From Actinocrinis puniceicyclus (GTDB lineage: Bacteria; Actinomycetota; Actinomycetes; Streptomycetales; Catenulisporaceae), in the NCBI RefSeq assembly GCF_018283645.1, contig NZ_JAGSXH010000007.1, positions 1 through 64,000 of the forward strand: a DNA stretch of 64,000 nt, in the 5' to 3' direction. Below the pieces are notes generated by a model, which did not search any database, was not told the DNA's origin, and saw nothing but the letters and a program-made list of their open reading frames with translations. Position numbers and translations under genes: made by a program. Shown piece after piece: positions 1-9,883 of this stretch (position 1 is the stretch's first letter; the number at the start of each line of letters is the position of its first letter).

Positions 1-120
1 GAGTCCGCGCAGGACCGCTGGCGCGCCGTAAACGCGCCCCACCTCGTCGCCCTCGTACGCGCCGGAGCACGCTTCGAGCGCGGCGAACTCGTCGAGCGCG
101 AACAGCTCACCGCAGCCTGA
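1..120 (+). CDS. 3' end of a gene, possibly a transposase (partial)
   Basis: Frame 1 is open from the window edge to a TGA at 118-120 and encodes 39 residues that include WRAVNAPHLVALVRAGARF. This tail resembles, from memory, the C-terminus of IS256/mutator-type transposases of actinobacteria, but no catalytic motif lies in the window, so the family is a guess. The rest of the gene is off the left edge. No terminator is obvious before the next gene, which is convergent. Confidence 0.3.
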   Translation, partial: ESAQDRWRAVNAPHLVALVRAGARFERGELVEREQLTAA

Positions 121-245
121 TCAGCACGTCACATCCACAGGATTTGACAATTGCTCCTGCGAAGAACGCCACCAACACTCAACCCGAGCATCGACCTACA
201 TTTTCAACGAGCCCTATCAGCCCTATGGCCGTCACGTCATCAGCC

Positions 246-1037
246 TCATCGTGGGTCGTCTGCGGTGCCGGCAACGGCCGGTCCGCAATTCTCCGGCAAC
301 CCGGCTACCACCATGGCGACGGCGTCCTCCGGAGTGTCGGCCTCACCGACCACGGTCCCTCGCGACGGACCGCTGACCACGTGTCGACCATCGCTCAGCG
401 GATCGACGAACGGCACGTCCCACGAGAACGGGAAGCCGGTGCAGGTCGTGAAATGAAGCGACCAGTGACTGGTGAACGGATACAGCTGACGAAGTTTCGG
501 CTCGTCAAACGCCGTCTCGGCTAACGCCAGGACCGACCGCGCAAGCTCCAGTCTGTCCACGTCTTGACGCAGACGCTCCAAGAGCCGGCGCCACTTCACA
601 GCGACGGCCTCGGCAGGACCGAGTTCGTGGGCTTCTGCCAGCTCGCTGACCTTGACGAAGGTCGCCGCTTCGTGGATCTCCCGGATCTTGGCACCACTGC
701 GCCAGGCGTCGAGGGCTCGGGCCATCTCTCCAAGATCCACTGTCGAGCCGGTGATCAGCTCGACTCCCTGCCACCAGCCACTGAAGGTGAACCATCGTTC
801 GACGGAACCCAAAATGATCCAGGACGGCTTACGGTCGGGAGCCAGGCTCTCGACGCCTGCCGACCGATACGGGTCCGAGTCGTTGGTCAGAACCTCTCCC
901 AGAGAGAGTCCGAGCTCCGACGCCACTGAGGTCAAAGCCGCGGCGAGACTACGCGCCTCCGCCACGTCCGGATACAGATCAGGGTCCGCAAACGACGGCT
1001 CACGCCTAACCGGGGAAGAGTTCGAGCTCACAGCCAT
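246..1037 (-). CDS. DUF6193-like hypothetical protein
   Basis: This gene of about 263 residues (275 if the upstream ATG at 1073 is used) has no membrane segment or catalytic motif that I can name. Features such as a MARALDAWRSG helix, a central helical part rich in Leu/Arg, and LYPFTSHWSLHFTT near residue 200 match my memory of the DUF6193 family, which is found in Streptomyces and other actinomycetes and has no proven function. I favour the ATG at 1037 because a G-rich stretch lies upstream, but neither start has a strong ribosome site. The 11-unit hexamer repeat lies 136-201 bases upstream of this start, so it could affect its promoter. Confidence 0.6.
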   Translation of the reverse strand: MAVSSNSSPVRREPSFADPDLYPDVAEARSLAAALTSVASELGLSLGEVLTNDSDPYRSAGVESLAPDRKPSWIILGSVERWFTFSGWWQGVELITGSTVDLGEMARALDAWRSGAKIREIHEAATFVKVSELAEAHELGPAEAVAVKWRRLLERLRQDVDRLELARSVLALAETAFDEPKLRQLYPFTSHWSLHFTTCTGFPFSWDVPFVDPLSDGRHVVSGPSRGTVVGEADTPEDAVAMVVAGLPENCGPAVAGTADDPR

Positions 1038-1172
1038 AGTCTGACGCCCCCGGTGAAGAATCCGCCACGTCATTGAGACTCAGCCGTGCCGCCACGTGGT
1101 GAAACCGAGGGAAGAACGCCAGGTCAACGCGTTCCGGCCTGACTAGAGCTAAGCGAACCTACACCGGCCGTT

Positions 1173-1238
1173 GTAGGTATAGGTGTAGGTATAGGTGTAG
1201 GTGTAGGTGTAGGTGTAGGTGTAGGTGTAGGTGTAGGT
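1173..1238. repeat. Hexanucleotide tandem repeat, 11 units
   Basis: Eleven perfect-length units of GTAGGT or ATAGGT follow each other without interruption. Units 2 and 4 are ATAGGT and the other nine are GTAGGT. It sits just downstream of the ABC permease gene and upstream of the DUF6193-like gene, both on the minus strand. On the minus strand it would read as alternating Thr-Tyr codons, but that reading frame belongs to no real gene. Seven identical units in a row make it a likely site for slipped-strand length change. Confidence 0.9.
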
Positions 1239-1285
1239 TCCGCGGCTCCCTGACGGCCCAGACCGTTGCTGGGTGCGCAATGGTC

Positions 1286-2325
1286 TCAGCTGCGGAGCCT
1301 GCGGACGCGCTGGAAGCAGACGGCGGCGAGCAGCGCGGCGAGGACAACGTAGAGGGCGGTCTCGCTCCACTGCAGCGGCCAGTAACTGTTGGCGGGCTGG
1401 TAGGTGACGTCGACGTGCAGGTTTTGGGGCGCGAGGCAAGCACCGAGGGGGCCAAAGCCCGGTGATCCGGCCTTGCCCGAGGCCCCGGCTTGGCCGAAGG
1501 CTTGATTCCAGCAGCTGAGAATCTCGCCGGTCTGGAGGGGTCGGCCGGCGCTGGTGAGGGCCGGGGTCTCGGACTGGATCCAGGAGCCGGGCGGCGCGGG
1601 CAGGTCGATGGTGACGGGGCCGGTCACCGCGACGGAACGGTCGAACCTCATGGCCTGGCTCATCGTGGCCTGATTGATGGGCACGGCGGTGGTGGTCGCG
1701 GGCAGCAGGTTCGGGCGGACCGCGACGGTCATCAGGACCTGGACGGCGATGAAGACGGCGAGGGTGACAGCCATAGCGGGCAGGGTGCGCCGGATCAGCA
1801 GCCCGAGGGTGACCCCGAGCGCGAAGGCGAAGGCGGCGTAGCCGAGCGGGGCGATGCCGCGGGCGTTGAAGGCCTGGGTGCCGAAGCGGTTGCCCGAGAT
1901 GGTGTCGAGCGGGCTGGCCCACCAGGTGAGCAGGAGGCTGAGCAGGCCGGCGGTCACGATGGAGGCCAGCGCGACGCCGGTGAGCTTGACCGCGAGCCAG
2001 CGGGTGCGGGTCACGGACTGGTTCCAGGACAGGTAGTGGGTGCCGCGCTCGAGTTCCCCGGCGATCAGCGGGGCGCCCCAGAAGATCCCGATCAGGCCGG
2101 GCGCGGCGATCACGAGCATCTCGGCGAGCTGGAGCGGGCCGTTGTAGTCCTCTTGCAGCCCGTTGAGCAGCCCGAAGCATGTGTTCTGTGCCTGGCAGGT
2201 GGCCAGGTCGGCCGTATAGGAGTGCCGCAGCTGCGTTCCAGTGATCAGGGCGTAGATCGCGGCGGCGGTGAGCAGCGCAAGGATCGCGAAGGTCTGGGTG
2301 CGGAATTGACGCCAGGTCAGCCAGA

Positions 2326-2329
<4 letters not shown>
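1286..2329 (-). CDS. ABC transporter permease
   Basis: This 347-residue membrane protein starts MIWLTWRQFRTQ, the typical opening of permeases paired with small ABC-2-type ATPases in actinomycetes. Hydrophobic segments lie near residues 15-35, 70-90, 115-140, 165-190 and 200-220, with one close to the C-terminus (about 320-340). A large soluble loop of roughly 100 residues separates the last two. The ATG at 2329 is preceded by GGAGGCGGGGCG and overlaps the stop of the ATPase gene, so the two are translationally coupled. It probably forms the channel of an exporter; the substrate is unknown. Confidence 0.85.
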
Positions 2330-3240
<911 letters not shown>

Positions 3241-3653
3241 TTCTCCTCTTCGGTGGTGGTGCGGAACGTGCTGGCGAGCAGTGCCTCGATCCCCGACGCG
3301 GTCGCGGCGCGCGTGGCCGGCCACGGCCGGTGGCCGCGTCTGGGCCGGGGATGCGTATACGCAGTCGAACGCTTCGTGGGCCTCCGCGGACTCTTCGGGG
3401 CGAAGCGCGGCCGGGATGATCAGATGCCCCGTCGCGGTCGATGGCGACCCTGTTGCTGAGCCGTCATCGCAACGGCGGGCGTGGTCTCGTGCCCTTCACG
3501 GCGGGACAGGACAGGGCGGGCTGGAGAGAATGAATTCGGGTTCACGCCGCTAGCGTCCCGGCCGGCGGCGGCAGGCACGCCACGCGCCGGAGGTAGTGCG
3601 GGTCCCTCCTTGGAGGGATACGCCGCAGGCGTGCGCGCAGGTAGCGTGCAGGC
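3241..3653. other. Intergenic region between ABC operon and two-component system
   Basis: These 413 bases separate two divergent operons and should hold both promoters. On the minus strand a short open stretch just before the ATPase gene reads HLIIPAALRPEESAEAHEAF, which looks coding-like and may be the remnant of a lost gene. I could not assign it to a family and see no intact start. No hairpin of note was found. Confidence 0.4.
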
Positions 3654-5186
3654 GTGCTGGACCGTATGCGCAGCAGGGCCTGGGGGCTATCGAGTCGGCT
3701 GGTCGCCTCGTATATTCTCGTCACACTCGCCGTCGTAGTGCTGGTCGAGGCGCTCGTGCTCGGCTTCCAGGTACCCCAACTGGTGAACGGCGTCCAGGTG
3801 CAGACCCAGCTGCAGGCCCAGGTGGACGCCACCGCGCAGAGCTACGGCCAGCAGCTCTTCGAGCGCTATCCCGGTGGCGTGCCGGCCGGAACCGTGCTCG
3901 GCGACCGCGGTCAGCCCACGCTGCCGGGCCAGGCCCGGCCGGCTCCTGATGGCAGCTTGCTGCTGGTTCCGGCGATCACCGGCCCGATCCATAGCGACCA
4001 GGCGATCACTGCGGTCGTGGTGGTCGCCGCCGACGGCACGGTCGTCGCGTCCTCCGCGCCGTACCGGTACCCGCCCGGCGTGGCGGCGGCCACCGAACTG
4101 CCCGCCCCGGCAGCCCAGGCAATCACAGGCGGCCGCATCAAAGCCGGCGACATGTCCACGCCGTACGGCAGCGTGCTCTGGACGATCTGGTCGGCGGGCC
4201 GCGCCGGCACCGGCAGGCCGTCGGCCAGCGCACCGGGACTGGCCGCCTCCGTCTACCTCCAGGCGCCATGGTCGGCTCCCCGGTTCATCAACCCCATTCG
4301 TGCGTGGAGCGAGCTGGGCCAGCACGGCGAGACCAGCGCGGCGCTGTTGTCAGCGCCCTCCGCGCTGCTCATCGTCACCGTGCCGGTCGGCGTGCTGTTC
4401 GGGCGACTGGCCACGCGCCGCCTCGTGCGCCGGGTACGCCGCCTGGAACGGGCCACTCTCGCGGTCACCGACGGCGACTACACCGTCGCCCTGCCCGCCT
4501 CCGGCCGCGACGAGATCGGACGGCTGGAGGCGAACTTCACTACCATGGCCCGTCAGCTCGGCTCCGCGCTGGCCGCCGAACGGCAGCGGGCCACCAGGGA
4601 CGCGCGCGACGCGGAACGAGCCCGGATCGCGCGAGAGATCCACGATGCGATCTCCCAGCACCTGTTCGGCGTGCGGATGATCGCCGCCGGGATGCGCCGG
4701 GCCGACCCAGGCAACCAGGAGGCACAGGCGCTCGAGCGCATCAGCGAGGAGGCACTGCACGACATGCAGGCACTTCTGATCGAGCTGCGCTCGGCCAGCC
4801 TGGACGGTGCCGGGCTCGCCCCGGCCCTGCGGCAGATCTGTGCGGCCTACCACCACCGGCTCGGCGTCAGTGTCAACGCCAGCCTGGAGGACGTCACCGT
4901 CCCCGCACCCGTCGAGCACGCCCTGCTGCGCATCGCCCAGGAGGCCTGCGTCAACGCCGTCCGGCACGGCAAGGCCCGCCACCTCACCGTGTCCCTGGCC
5001 CGTCAGGACGGGCACGTCGAGCTTGCCGTCCGCGACACCGGCACCGGCTTCGAGCCGACCGCCCCGCACGCCGGCTCCGGGCTGGCCCACATCCGTGACC
5101 GGGCCGGCGAACTCGGCGGCACCGTGGACATCGACAGCGCACCCGGGCGCGGCGCGGCGCTCACCGTCCGGGTGCCGGTGCCATGA
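3654..5186 (+). CDS. Two-component sensor histidine kinase (NarL/DesK type)
   Basis: The 510-residue protein has a membrane segment near residues 18-38, an extracytoplasmic sensor part to about 228, a second membrane segment near 229-251, a HAMP linker, and a HisKA_3 domain with the phospho-acceptor His at about 330 in REIHDAISQHL. An HATPase domain follows with Asn434 (N box), DTGTGF at 461-466 and GSGL at 474. It should autophosphorylate and pass the phosphate to the response regulator whose ATG overlaps its stop. The start is a GTG at 3654; an in-frame ATG five codons on is an alternative. The signal sensed is unknown. Confidence 0.9.
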   Translation: MLDRMRSRAWGLSSRLVASYILVTLAVVVLVEALVLGFQVPQLVNGVQVQTQLQAQVDATAQSYGQQLFERYPGGVPAGTVLGDRGQPTLPGQARPAPDGSLLLVPAITGPIHSDQAITAVVVVAADGTVVASSAPYRYPPGVAAATELPAPAAQAITGGRIKAGDMSTPYGSVLWTIWSAGRAGTGRPSASAPGLAASVYLQAPWSAPRFINPIRAWSELGQHGETSAALLSAPSALLIVTVPVGVLFGRLATRRLVRRVRRLERATLAVTDGDYTVALPASGRDEIGRLEANFTTMARQLGSALAAERQRATRDARDAERARIAREIHDAISQHLFGVRMIAAGMRRADPGNQEAQALERISEEALHDMQALLIELRSASLDGAGLAPALRQICAAYHHRLGVSVNASLEDVTVPAPVEHALLRIAQEACVNAVRHGKARHLTVSLARQDGHVELAVRDTGTGFEPTAPHAGSGLAHIRDRAGELGGTVDIDSAPGRGAALTVRVPVP

Positions 5187-5830
5187 CCATTCGCGTGGTG
5201 ATCGCCGACGACCACCGCGTCGTCCGGGACGGGCTGTGCTACCTGCTGGGCCAGGAACCAGACATCGAGGTCGCCGGTGAAGCCGGAGACGGCCGACAGA
5301 CCGTGGACGTCGTCACCGCCATCCGCCCGGACGTCCTGCTACTCGACCTGTACATGCCCGGATTGGACGGGCACGCCGTGATCGCCGCGCTGCACGACAC
5401 ACCGCACCGTCCTGCCGTCGTCGTGCTCACCTCCGCCACCGACGACGAGCACCTCGTCCGCGCCATGCACGCCGGCGCGACCTCCTTCCTGCTTAAAACC
5501 GCCCCGGCCGAGCACGTCATCGCCGCCATCCGCGACGCGGCCGCCGGTACCGCCAGCCTCAGCCCCGAACTGCTGACCCGGCTCACCCAGGCGCTGCGCC
5601 GACCACCTCCGCCGGACCCGCTACAGCCGCTGTCACCACGCGAACGCGAGGTACTCCAGCTGATCGCCCGCGGTCAGAGCAACCGGCAAATCGCCCGGAG
5701 TCTGGAGATCGGCGAGCAGACTGTCAAGACCCACGTCCGCAGCATCCTCACCAAACTCGGCCTGCAAGACCGCGTGCATGCAGCGATCTTCGCCCTCCGC
5801 CACCAGACCGGCAGCTACCAGGGAGATTAA
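5183..5830 (+). CDS. NarL/LuxR-family response regulator
   Basis: This 215-residue protein has a receiver domain with the acidic pair Asp9-Asp10, phospho-acceptor Asp55 in LLLDLYMPG and the conserved Lys in LLKTAP. A LuxR-type helix-turn-helix domain follows from about residue 145 (LSPREREVLQLIARG...VKTHVRSIL). The gene overlaps the kinase gene by four bases (ATGA), so the two form a coupled pair. It likely controls its own operon or the divergent ABC exporter genes; this is inferred from position only. Confidence 0.92.
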   Translation: MTIRVVIADDHRVVRDGLCYLLGQEPDIEVAGEAGDGRQTVDVVTAIRPDVLLLDLYMPGLDGHAVIAALHDTPHRPAVVVLTSATDDEHLVRAMHAGATSFLLKTAPAEHVIAAIRDAAAGTASLSPELLTRLTQALRRPPPPDPLQPLSPREREVLQLIARGQSNRQIARSLEIGEQTVKTHVRSILTKLGLQDRVHAAIFALRHQTGSYQGD

Positions 5831-6148
5831 TCTGCCGCCCGGCAAGAGCGAGATGAAGTACGCGTACGAGGCCACCCTCGCGGTCGCCCGCAACACGCAA
5901 CACGACGGCGCCCCGCTGCAGGGCGGCCGGGCCAGTGGCGCGCCCACGACGGCTGTCAGCGCAGGTCTGTGCGGCGGAGAGGTGGCCGAGCCACTCGACG
6001 GCCTTGCCGTAGCTCCCGCTGTGCTCCCCGGAGATCCTGCGGACTTCGTCGCCGGCGCCGGCGGCTGACTACAGAGAAGACACCCCTACTACACCTGTGC
6101 CCGCCTCCGGGAGGCAGGCCACAGGCACGTCTCCAGGTATGACACAAA
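5831..6148. other. Intergenic region, no gene assigned
   Basis: About 320 bases between the response regulator and the tRNA-Leu terminator. A minus-strand stretch reads DEVRRISGEHSGSYGKAVEWLGHLS directly after a stop codon, which looks like a fragment of a former gene. A plus-strand frame starting with ATG at about 5853 also stays open to 6068, but it has no ribosome site or recognisable domain. I call neither. Confidence 0.4.
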
Positions 6149-6186
6149 GGCCGCCCTCTCCGAGGATTTCCTCGGATTGGACGGCC
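6149..6186 (-). terminator. Putative terminator of tRNA-Leu
   Basis: Read on the minus strand this is an imperfect hairpin with GGCCGTCC and ATCCGAGG on the left and CCTCGGA and GGGCGGCC on the right around a small A-rich loop, followed by TTTGTGT. It lies 20 bases past the tRNA-Leu 3' end in the right orientation. Confidence 0.6.
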
Positions 6187-6205
6187 TGTTTGTCTCGGTT
6201 CAACG

Positions 6206-6291
6206 TGGTGCGCGAGGGGGGAGTTGAACCCCCACGCCCTTGCGGGCACTGGAACCTGAATCCAGCGCGTCTGCCATTCCGCCACTCGCGC
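6206..6291 (-). tRNA. tRNA-Leu (anticodon CAG)
   Basis: The acceptor arms GCGCGAG and CTCGCGC pair perfectly, the anticodon loop gives CAG between CTGGA and TCCAG, a long variable arm (TGCCCGCAAGGGCG) marks a class II tRNA, and the T-loop is GTTCAAC. The 3' CCA is encoded (6206-6208). The CAG anticodon reads CUG, the main leucine codon in high-GC genomes. Confidence 0.95.
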
Positions 6292-6738
6292 GCAACGAGG
6301 ATGACCATAGCAGTCGGGCAGGCGCCGTCCCAAATCGTTTCGGTCGGGTCGCGAACACCGAGCAGCCTGCCGCGCCACGTGTTCGGAACCGCGCGCACAA
6401 CCTCGCCGCCGACCGCCACCCGGCATCCGCACAGTTGCCTGAATCGCTACCCGATCGTGCGGCTTCCGGTCGCGTTTCGGGCGTGACGCGTGGAATACGC
6501 GCGGCGGGGGAGGATGGTGGCGGAACAGGTGACGCCCGTCCGCCGCTCGAAGATACGATCAGTGGTGGAACGTCAGCTCCACGTGCCTCGCACTGGCTCA
6601 TCTGGGCGCGGCGATGCGGCGAACGCTCGCGCAATGAGAGAGTACGAGGTGCAACGTACCCGCCCGGCCGTCCCGCGGCCGCGGCGAGCCGCGTGCGGCC
6701 AGCCAGCCGACCGCCTAACACGCCTGAAGGGGGTGTCC
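6292..6738. other. Upstream region of fhaA
   Basis: This stretch lies between divergently oriented tRNA-Leu and fhaA and must contain both promoters. The fhaA frame is open upstream to about 6490, but codon content and the conserved fhaA start argue that this extension is not translated. I see no small gene, repeat or strong hairpin. Confidence 0.5.
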
Positions 6739-7614
6739 GTGGGAGTTCTACAGCGCTTCGAGCGTCGCCTTGAGGGGTTGGTCAACGGCGCCTTCGCGAA
6801 AGCCTTCAAGTCGGAGGTGCAGCCCGTCGAGATCGCCAGCGCGCTGCAACGCGAATGCGACGATCGCGCGGCGGTGGTCAGCCGCGGCCGAACCATGGTG
6901 CCGAACGACTTCACCGTCGAACTCGGTGACCACGACTACGAGCGGCTCACGACGTACGCGGGCCCGCTGTCCGCCGAACTGGCCGAGCTCGTCCAGGAAC
7001 ACGGACGCGACCAGCGCTACATGTTCGTCGGGCCGGTCGAGGTCAAGTTCGAGCGGGCACCCGACCTCGCCACCGGTATGTTCCGCATCCGTTCGCAGGC
7101 CCTGGCCGGCGTCGTACAGATGCCCGGTCCCGCCAGCGCACCCGGTTACCCCGATCCCGCGGCAGGCTACGCGCCCTACGGAGGCGCTCCGGGCTATCCC
7201 CCACCACCAGGCGCAGGCGGTATGGGCGCGGGCATGGCAGGCATGGGTGCGATGGGCGCGGCCGCAGGGATGGCCGCTCCGCCGCGGCCGGCACCGGGCG
7301 GATATCCGCCCCCCGGGCCACCGCTGGGCGGACCAGCGGTCCCCTCGTTCTGGGTCGAGATCAACGGCGTTCGGCATCCGCTGACCCGCCCGGTGACGTC
7401 TATGGGCCGTGGGACGGATGTGGATCTGCGCGTGGACGATCCCTCGGTGTCGCGCCGACACGCCGAAATCCGCACCGGGACGCCCTCGGTGATCTCGGAC
7501 CTCGGCTCGACCAACGGCATCGTGGTGGACGACCAGCATGTACGCCAGGCGCAACTGCGCGACAGATCGGTCATCCATCTCGGCAACACCACGATCGTCT
7601 TCCGGCAGGTTTGA
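6739..7614 (+). CDS. fhaA: FhaA: DUF3662 and FHA domain protein
   Basis: The 291-residue protein begins MGVLQRFERRLEGLVNGAF, the standard N-terminus of the DUF3662 domain (about 1-120), followed by a Gly/Pro/Tyr-rich linker and a C-terminal FHA domain (about 200-291) with the phospho-threonine-binding signature GRGTDVDL, SRRHAEI and DLGSTNG. In mycobacteria FhaA binds phosphorylated MurJ/kinase-domain partners and adjusts peptidoglycan synthesis. I chose the GTG at 6739, six bases after GAAGGGGG, because the family always starts this way. It is first in the fha-pstP-rodA-pbpA-pknB cluster. Confidence 0.93.
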   Translation: MGVLQRFERRLEGLVNGAFAKAFKSEVQPVEIASALQRECDDRAAVVSRGRTMVPNDFTVELGDHDYERLTTYAGPLSAELAELVQEHGRDQRYMFVGPVEVKFERAPDLATGMFRIRSQALAGVVQMPGPASAPGYPDPAAGYAPYGGAPGYPPPPGAGGMGAGMAGMGAMGAAAGMAAPPRPAPGGYPPPGPPLGGPAVPSFWVEINGVRHPLTRPVTSMGRGTDVDLRVDDPSVSRRHAEIRTGTPSVISDLGSTNGIVVDDQHVRQAQLRDRSVIHLGNTTIVFRQV

Positions 7615-7739
7615 ACACACCGGCGATCACCGTCGTCAACGCGGCGGATCACGGACACACAGGCCCGCGGTGTGCTGTACCTGTCTTCTCAGGATACGGT
7701 GACCGCGCGGCAACCGCTTCGAGGAGTTAGTAAAGGACG

Positions 7740-8234
7740 ATGACCGGTCTCACCCTCACCCTGATGAAGCTGGGGCTGTTGGCCGCGCTATGGGTATTCG
7801 TCCTGATTTCCATCGCGGTGATCCGCACCGACCTCTTCGGGGCGGCGGCTTCGCGCATTCGCGTCGCCCGGCCCTCCGCCCGGCCGGTGTCGGGCGCGGT
7901 GCCGGTCGGACAGGCGGCCGCCCGGCCGCGCCGTGGCGGGGTGCCGAGCAAGCTCTACGTCACCTCGGGTTCGCTCGCCGGCACCAGCGTCCCGCTGGGA
8001 ACGCAACAGATCACTCTCGGCCGCGCCCACGATTCCACTATCGTTCTCGACGACGATTTCGCTTCCAGCCGCCACGCCCGGATCTACCAGGACGCCTCGG
8101 GTCAGTGGGTGGTGGAAGACCTCGGCTCCACCAACGGCACGTACCTGGACCGGACCAAGATCACCGGTCCCGCACCGGTTCCCTTGGGCGTGCCGATCCG
8201 TATCGGAAAGACCGTCCTCGAGCTGCGGAAGTAG
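7740..8234 (+). CDS. fhaB: FhaB/FipA-like FHA domain protein
   Basis: This 164-residue protein has one N-terminal membrane segment (about 5-27) and a C-terminal FHA domain with LGRAHDSTI, SSRHARI and EDLGSTNGTYLD. It matches mycobacterial FhaB (FipA), which docks phosphorylated partners of PknA/PknB at the division site. The ATG at 7740 follows GAGGAG with 13 bases between; the family length (about 155-170) agrees. It is 14 bases upstream of the phosphatase gene and clearly cotranscribed with it. Confidence 0.92.
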   Translation: MTGLTLTLMKLGLLAALWVFVLISIAVIRTDLFGAAASRIRVARPSARPVSGAVPVGQAAARPRRGGVPSKLYVTSGSLAGTSVPLGTQQITLGRAHDSTIVLDDDFASSRHARIYQDASGQWVVEDLGSTNGTYLDRTKITGPAPVPLGVPIRIGKTVLELRK

Positions 8235-8248
8235 CGGAAGAAGCGTAG

Positions 8249-9850
8249 ATGAGCCTGTCCCTGCGATATGCGGCCCGATCCCACGTCGGCCTGATCCGCG
8301 ACGGCAACGAGGACTCGGGGTACGCCGGGCCACGGCTGCTCGTCGTGGCCGACGGGATGGGCGGCCAGGCGGCCGGTGAACTCGCCTCCTCGGTGGTCGT
8401 GCAGACCATCGCGCAGTTGGACACGCCCGCGCTGCCCCAACCGCCGGGGGATCCGATGCGCGCGCTGGCCGAGCGGATCGACGAGGCGCACGAGCGGCTG
8501 CACACCATCATCACGGAGAACCCTCAGCTTGAGGGTATGGGCACCACGCTGACGACTTTCCTGTTCAGCGAGCAAAGCGTCGCCTTCGCCCACATCGGCG
8601 ACTCTCGCGCGTATCGAGTGCGCGGCGGCCGGCTGGAACAGCTGACCGCGGATCACACCTGGGTCCAACGCCTGGTCGAAGAGGGGCGCATCAGCGAGGA
8701 GGAGGCGGGCCACCATCCGCAGCGCTCGCTGCTCATGCGCGCACTGGACGGACGTGGCCAGGTCGCCGACGCGGACATCTTGATGGCCGACGTCCAGGCC
8801 GGTGACCGGCTGATGCTGTGTAGCGACGGCCTGTCCAGCTTCGTGTCCTTCGACACCCTGGAGTCCACGCTCGCAGGGTACGCCGATCCGCACCAGGCCG
8901 CGGAGTCGTTGATCCAGCTGGCCCTGCGCGCCGGCGGCCCGGACAACGTCACGTGCATCGTGGCCGACGTGTTCGACCCCAGCACAGGCGGACCCGGCTC
9001 CTCCGCGAACGCACAGACCCAGTACATCGAGATGCCGGTGACAGTGGGAGCCGCGGCCGAGCACCCCGGCGGCGCCGGCCTGCCTTCCTTCGGCGCACTG
9101 CCGGCGCAGGCCGCGATGCCTGGCACGAATACTGCGGGCAACACCGACGAGATCCCGGTCGACACTCCCGCGGGCCGCGCCGCCCGGTTGCGCAGGCACG
9201 AGCGGCGCGAGAAGTCCGCCGACGACACGGAGGGACCTCAAGTAGGCGACTGGGCGCCTGATCCCAAGAATCGGCGCTGGGTGAAGCCGGCCGTCGCCCT
9301 GGCCGCGATCGTGGTCGTGCTCGGCGGGCTGGGAGGAGGCGCCTACTACTGGACGCAACAGCAGTACTACGTTGCATCCGATAACGGCCATGTCGCGATC
9401 TACAAGGGTGTGAACGCATCAGTAGCGGGCTTCCGGCTGTCGCATGTTTACTCGACGACGCCACAGGTCGCGGTCAGTACCCTGCCGATGGCCAGTCAGG
9501 AACGGGTGCGTGACACCATAACCGCCACCAGCCTGTCCGACGCCCAGTCGATCGTGAACACGCTCTCCGTCCTCGGTCAGGACTGCACCGCGCTGACCAC
9601 GGCTCCGGGGGCGTCGCTGAACCCGAGCGTGACCGCGAGCGTGTCACCGTCCGCGGTCTCCACCCGGCCCTCGGCCAGCGGGTCGACAGGCACCAGGCCG
9701 AGCGCGAGCGCGTCGAAGCAGGCGATGGTTACCCCGCCGCCCCTGATGGCGCCCAGTCCGTCACCCAGCGCCAGCATCGCCGAATCGAACCAACTGTCGG
9801 CGCAGTGTCCGGGAGCGTCCGGTGATTCGGGCGGCGGCGGGTCAAGCTGA
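8249..9850 (+). CDS. pstP: PstP: PP2C-type Ser/Thr protein phosphatase
   Basis: The 533-residue protein carries the metal-binding PP2C motifs RDGNEDS, VADGMGGQAAGE, GTTLTTFLF, HIGDSRAYRVR, CSDGLSSFV and GGPDNVTC within the first 240 residues. A linker and a single membrane segment near 350-370 lead to an extracytoplasmic tail that ends in Ser/Pro/Thr-rich low complexity. It reverses phosphorylation by PknB and targets cell-wall and division proteins. It lies in the conserved fhaB-pstP-rodA order. The outside tail is longer than in many mycobacterial homologues. Confidence 0.94.
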   Translation: MSLSLRYAARSHVGLIRDGNEDSGYAGPRLLVVADGMGGQAAGELASSVVVQTIAQLDTPALPQPPGDPMRALAERIDEAHERLHTIITENPQLEGMGTTLTTFLFSEQSVAFAHIGDSRAYRVRGGRLEQLTADHTWVQRLVEEGRISEEEAGHHPQRSLLMRALDGRGQVADADILMADVQAGDRLMLCSDGLSSFVSFDTLESTLAGYADPHQAAESLIQLALRAGGPDNVTCIVADVFDPSTGGPGSSANAQTQYIEMPVTVGAAAEHPGGAGLPSFGALPAQAAMPGTNTAGNTDEIPVDTPAGRAARLRRHERREKSADDTEGPQVGDWAPDPKNRRWVKPAVALAAIVVVLGGLGGGAYYWTQQQYYVASDNGHVAIYKGVNASVAGFRLSHVYSTTPQVAVSTLPMASQERVRDTITATSLSDAQSIVNTLSVLGQDCTALTTAPGASLNPSVTASVSPSAVSTRPSASGSTGTRPSASASKQAMVTPPPLMAPSPSPSASIAESNQLSAQCPGASGDSGGGGSS

Positions 9851-9883
9851 CGACGGCGACGGGCGAAAGCCGGACTTGGTGCC

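Noticed and set aside
3241-3480. Possible gene remnant reading HLIIPAALRPEESAEAHEAF upstream of the ABC ATPase
   Set aside because: No start, no family match and a frame break before the ATPase gene; kept only as a note.
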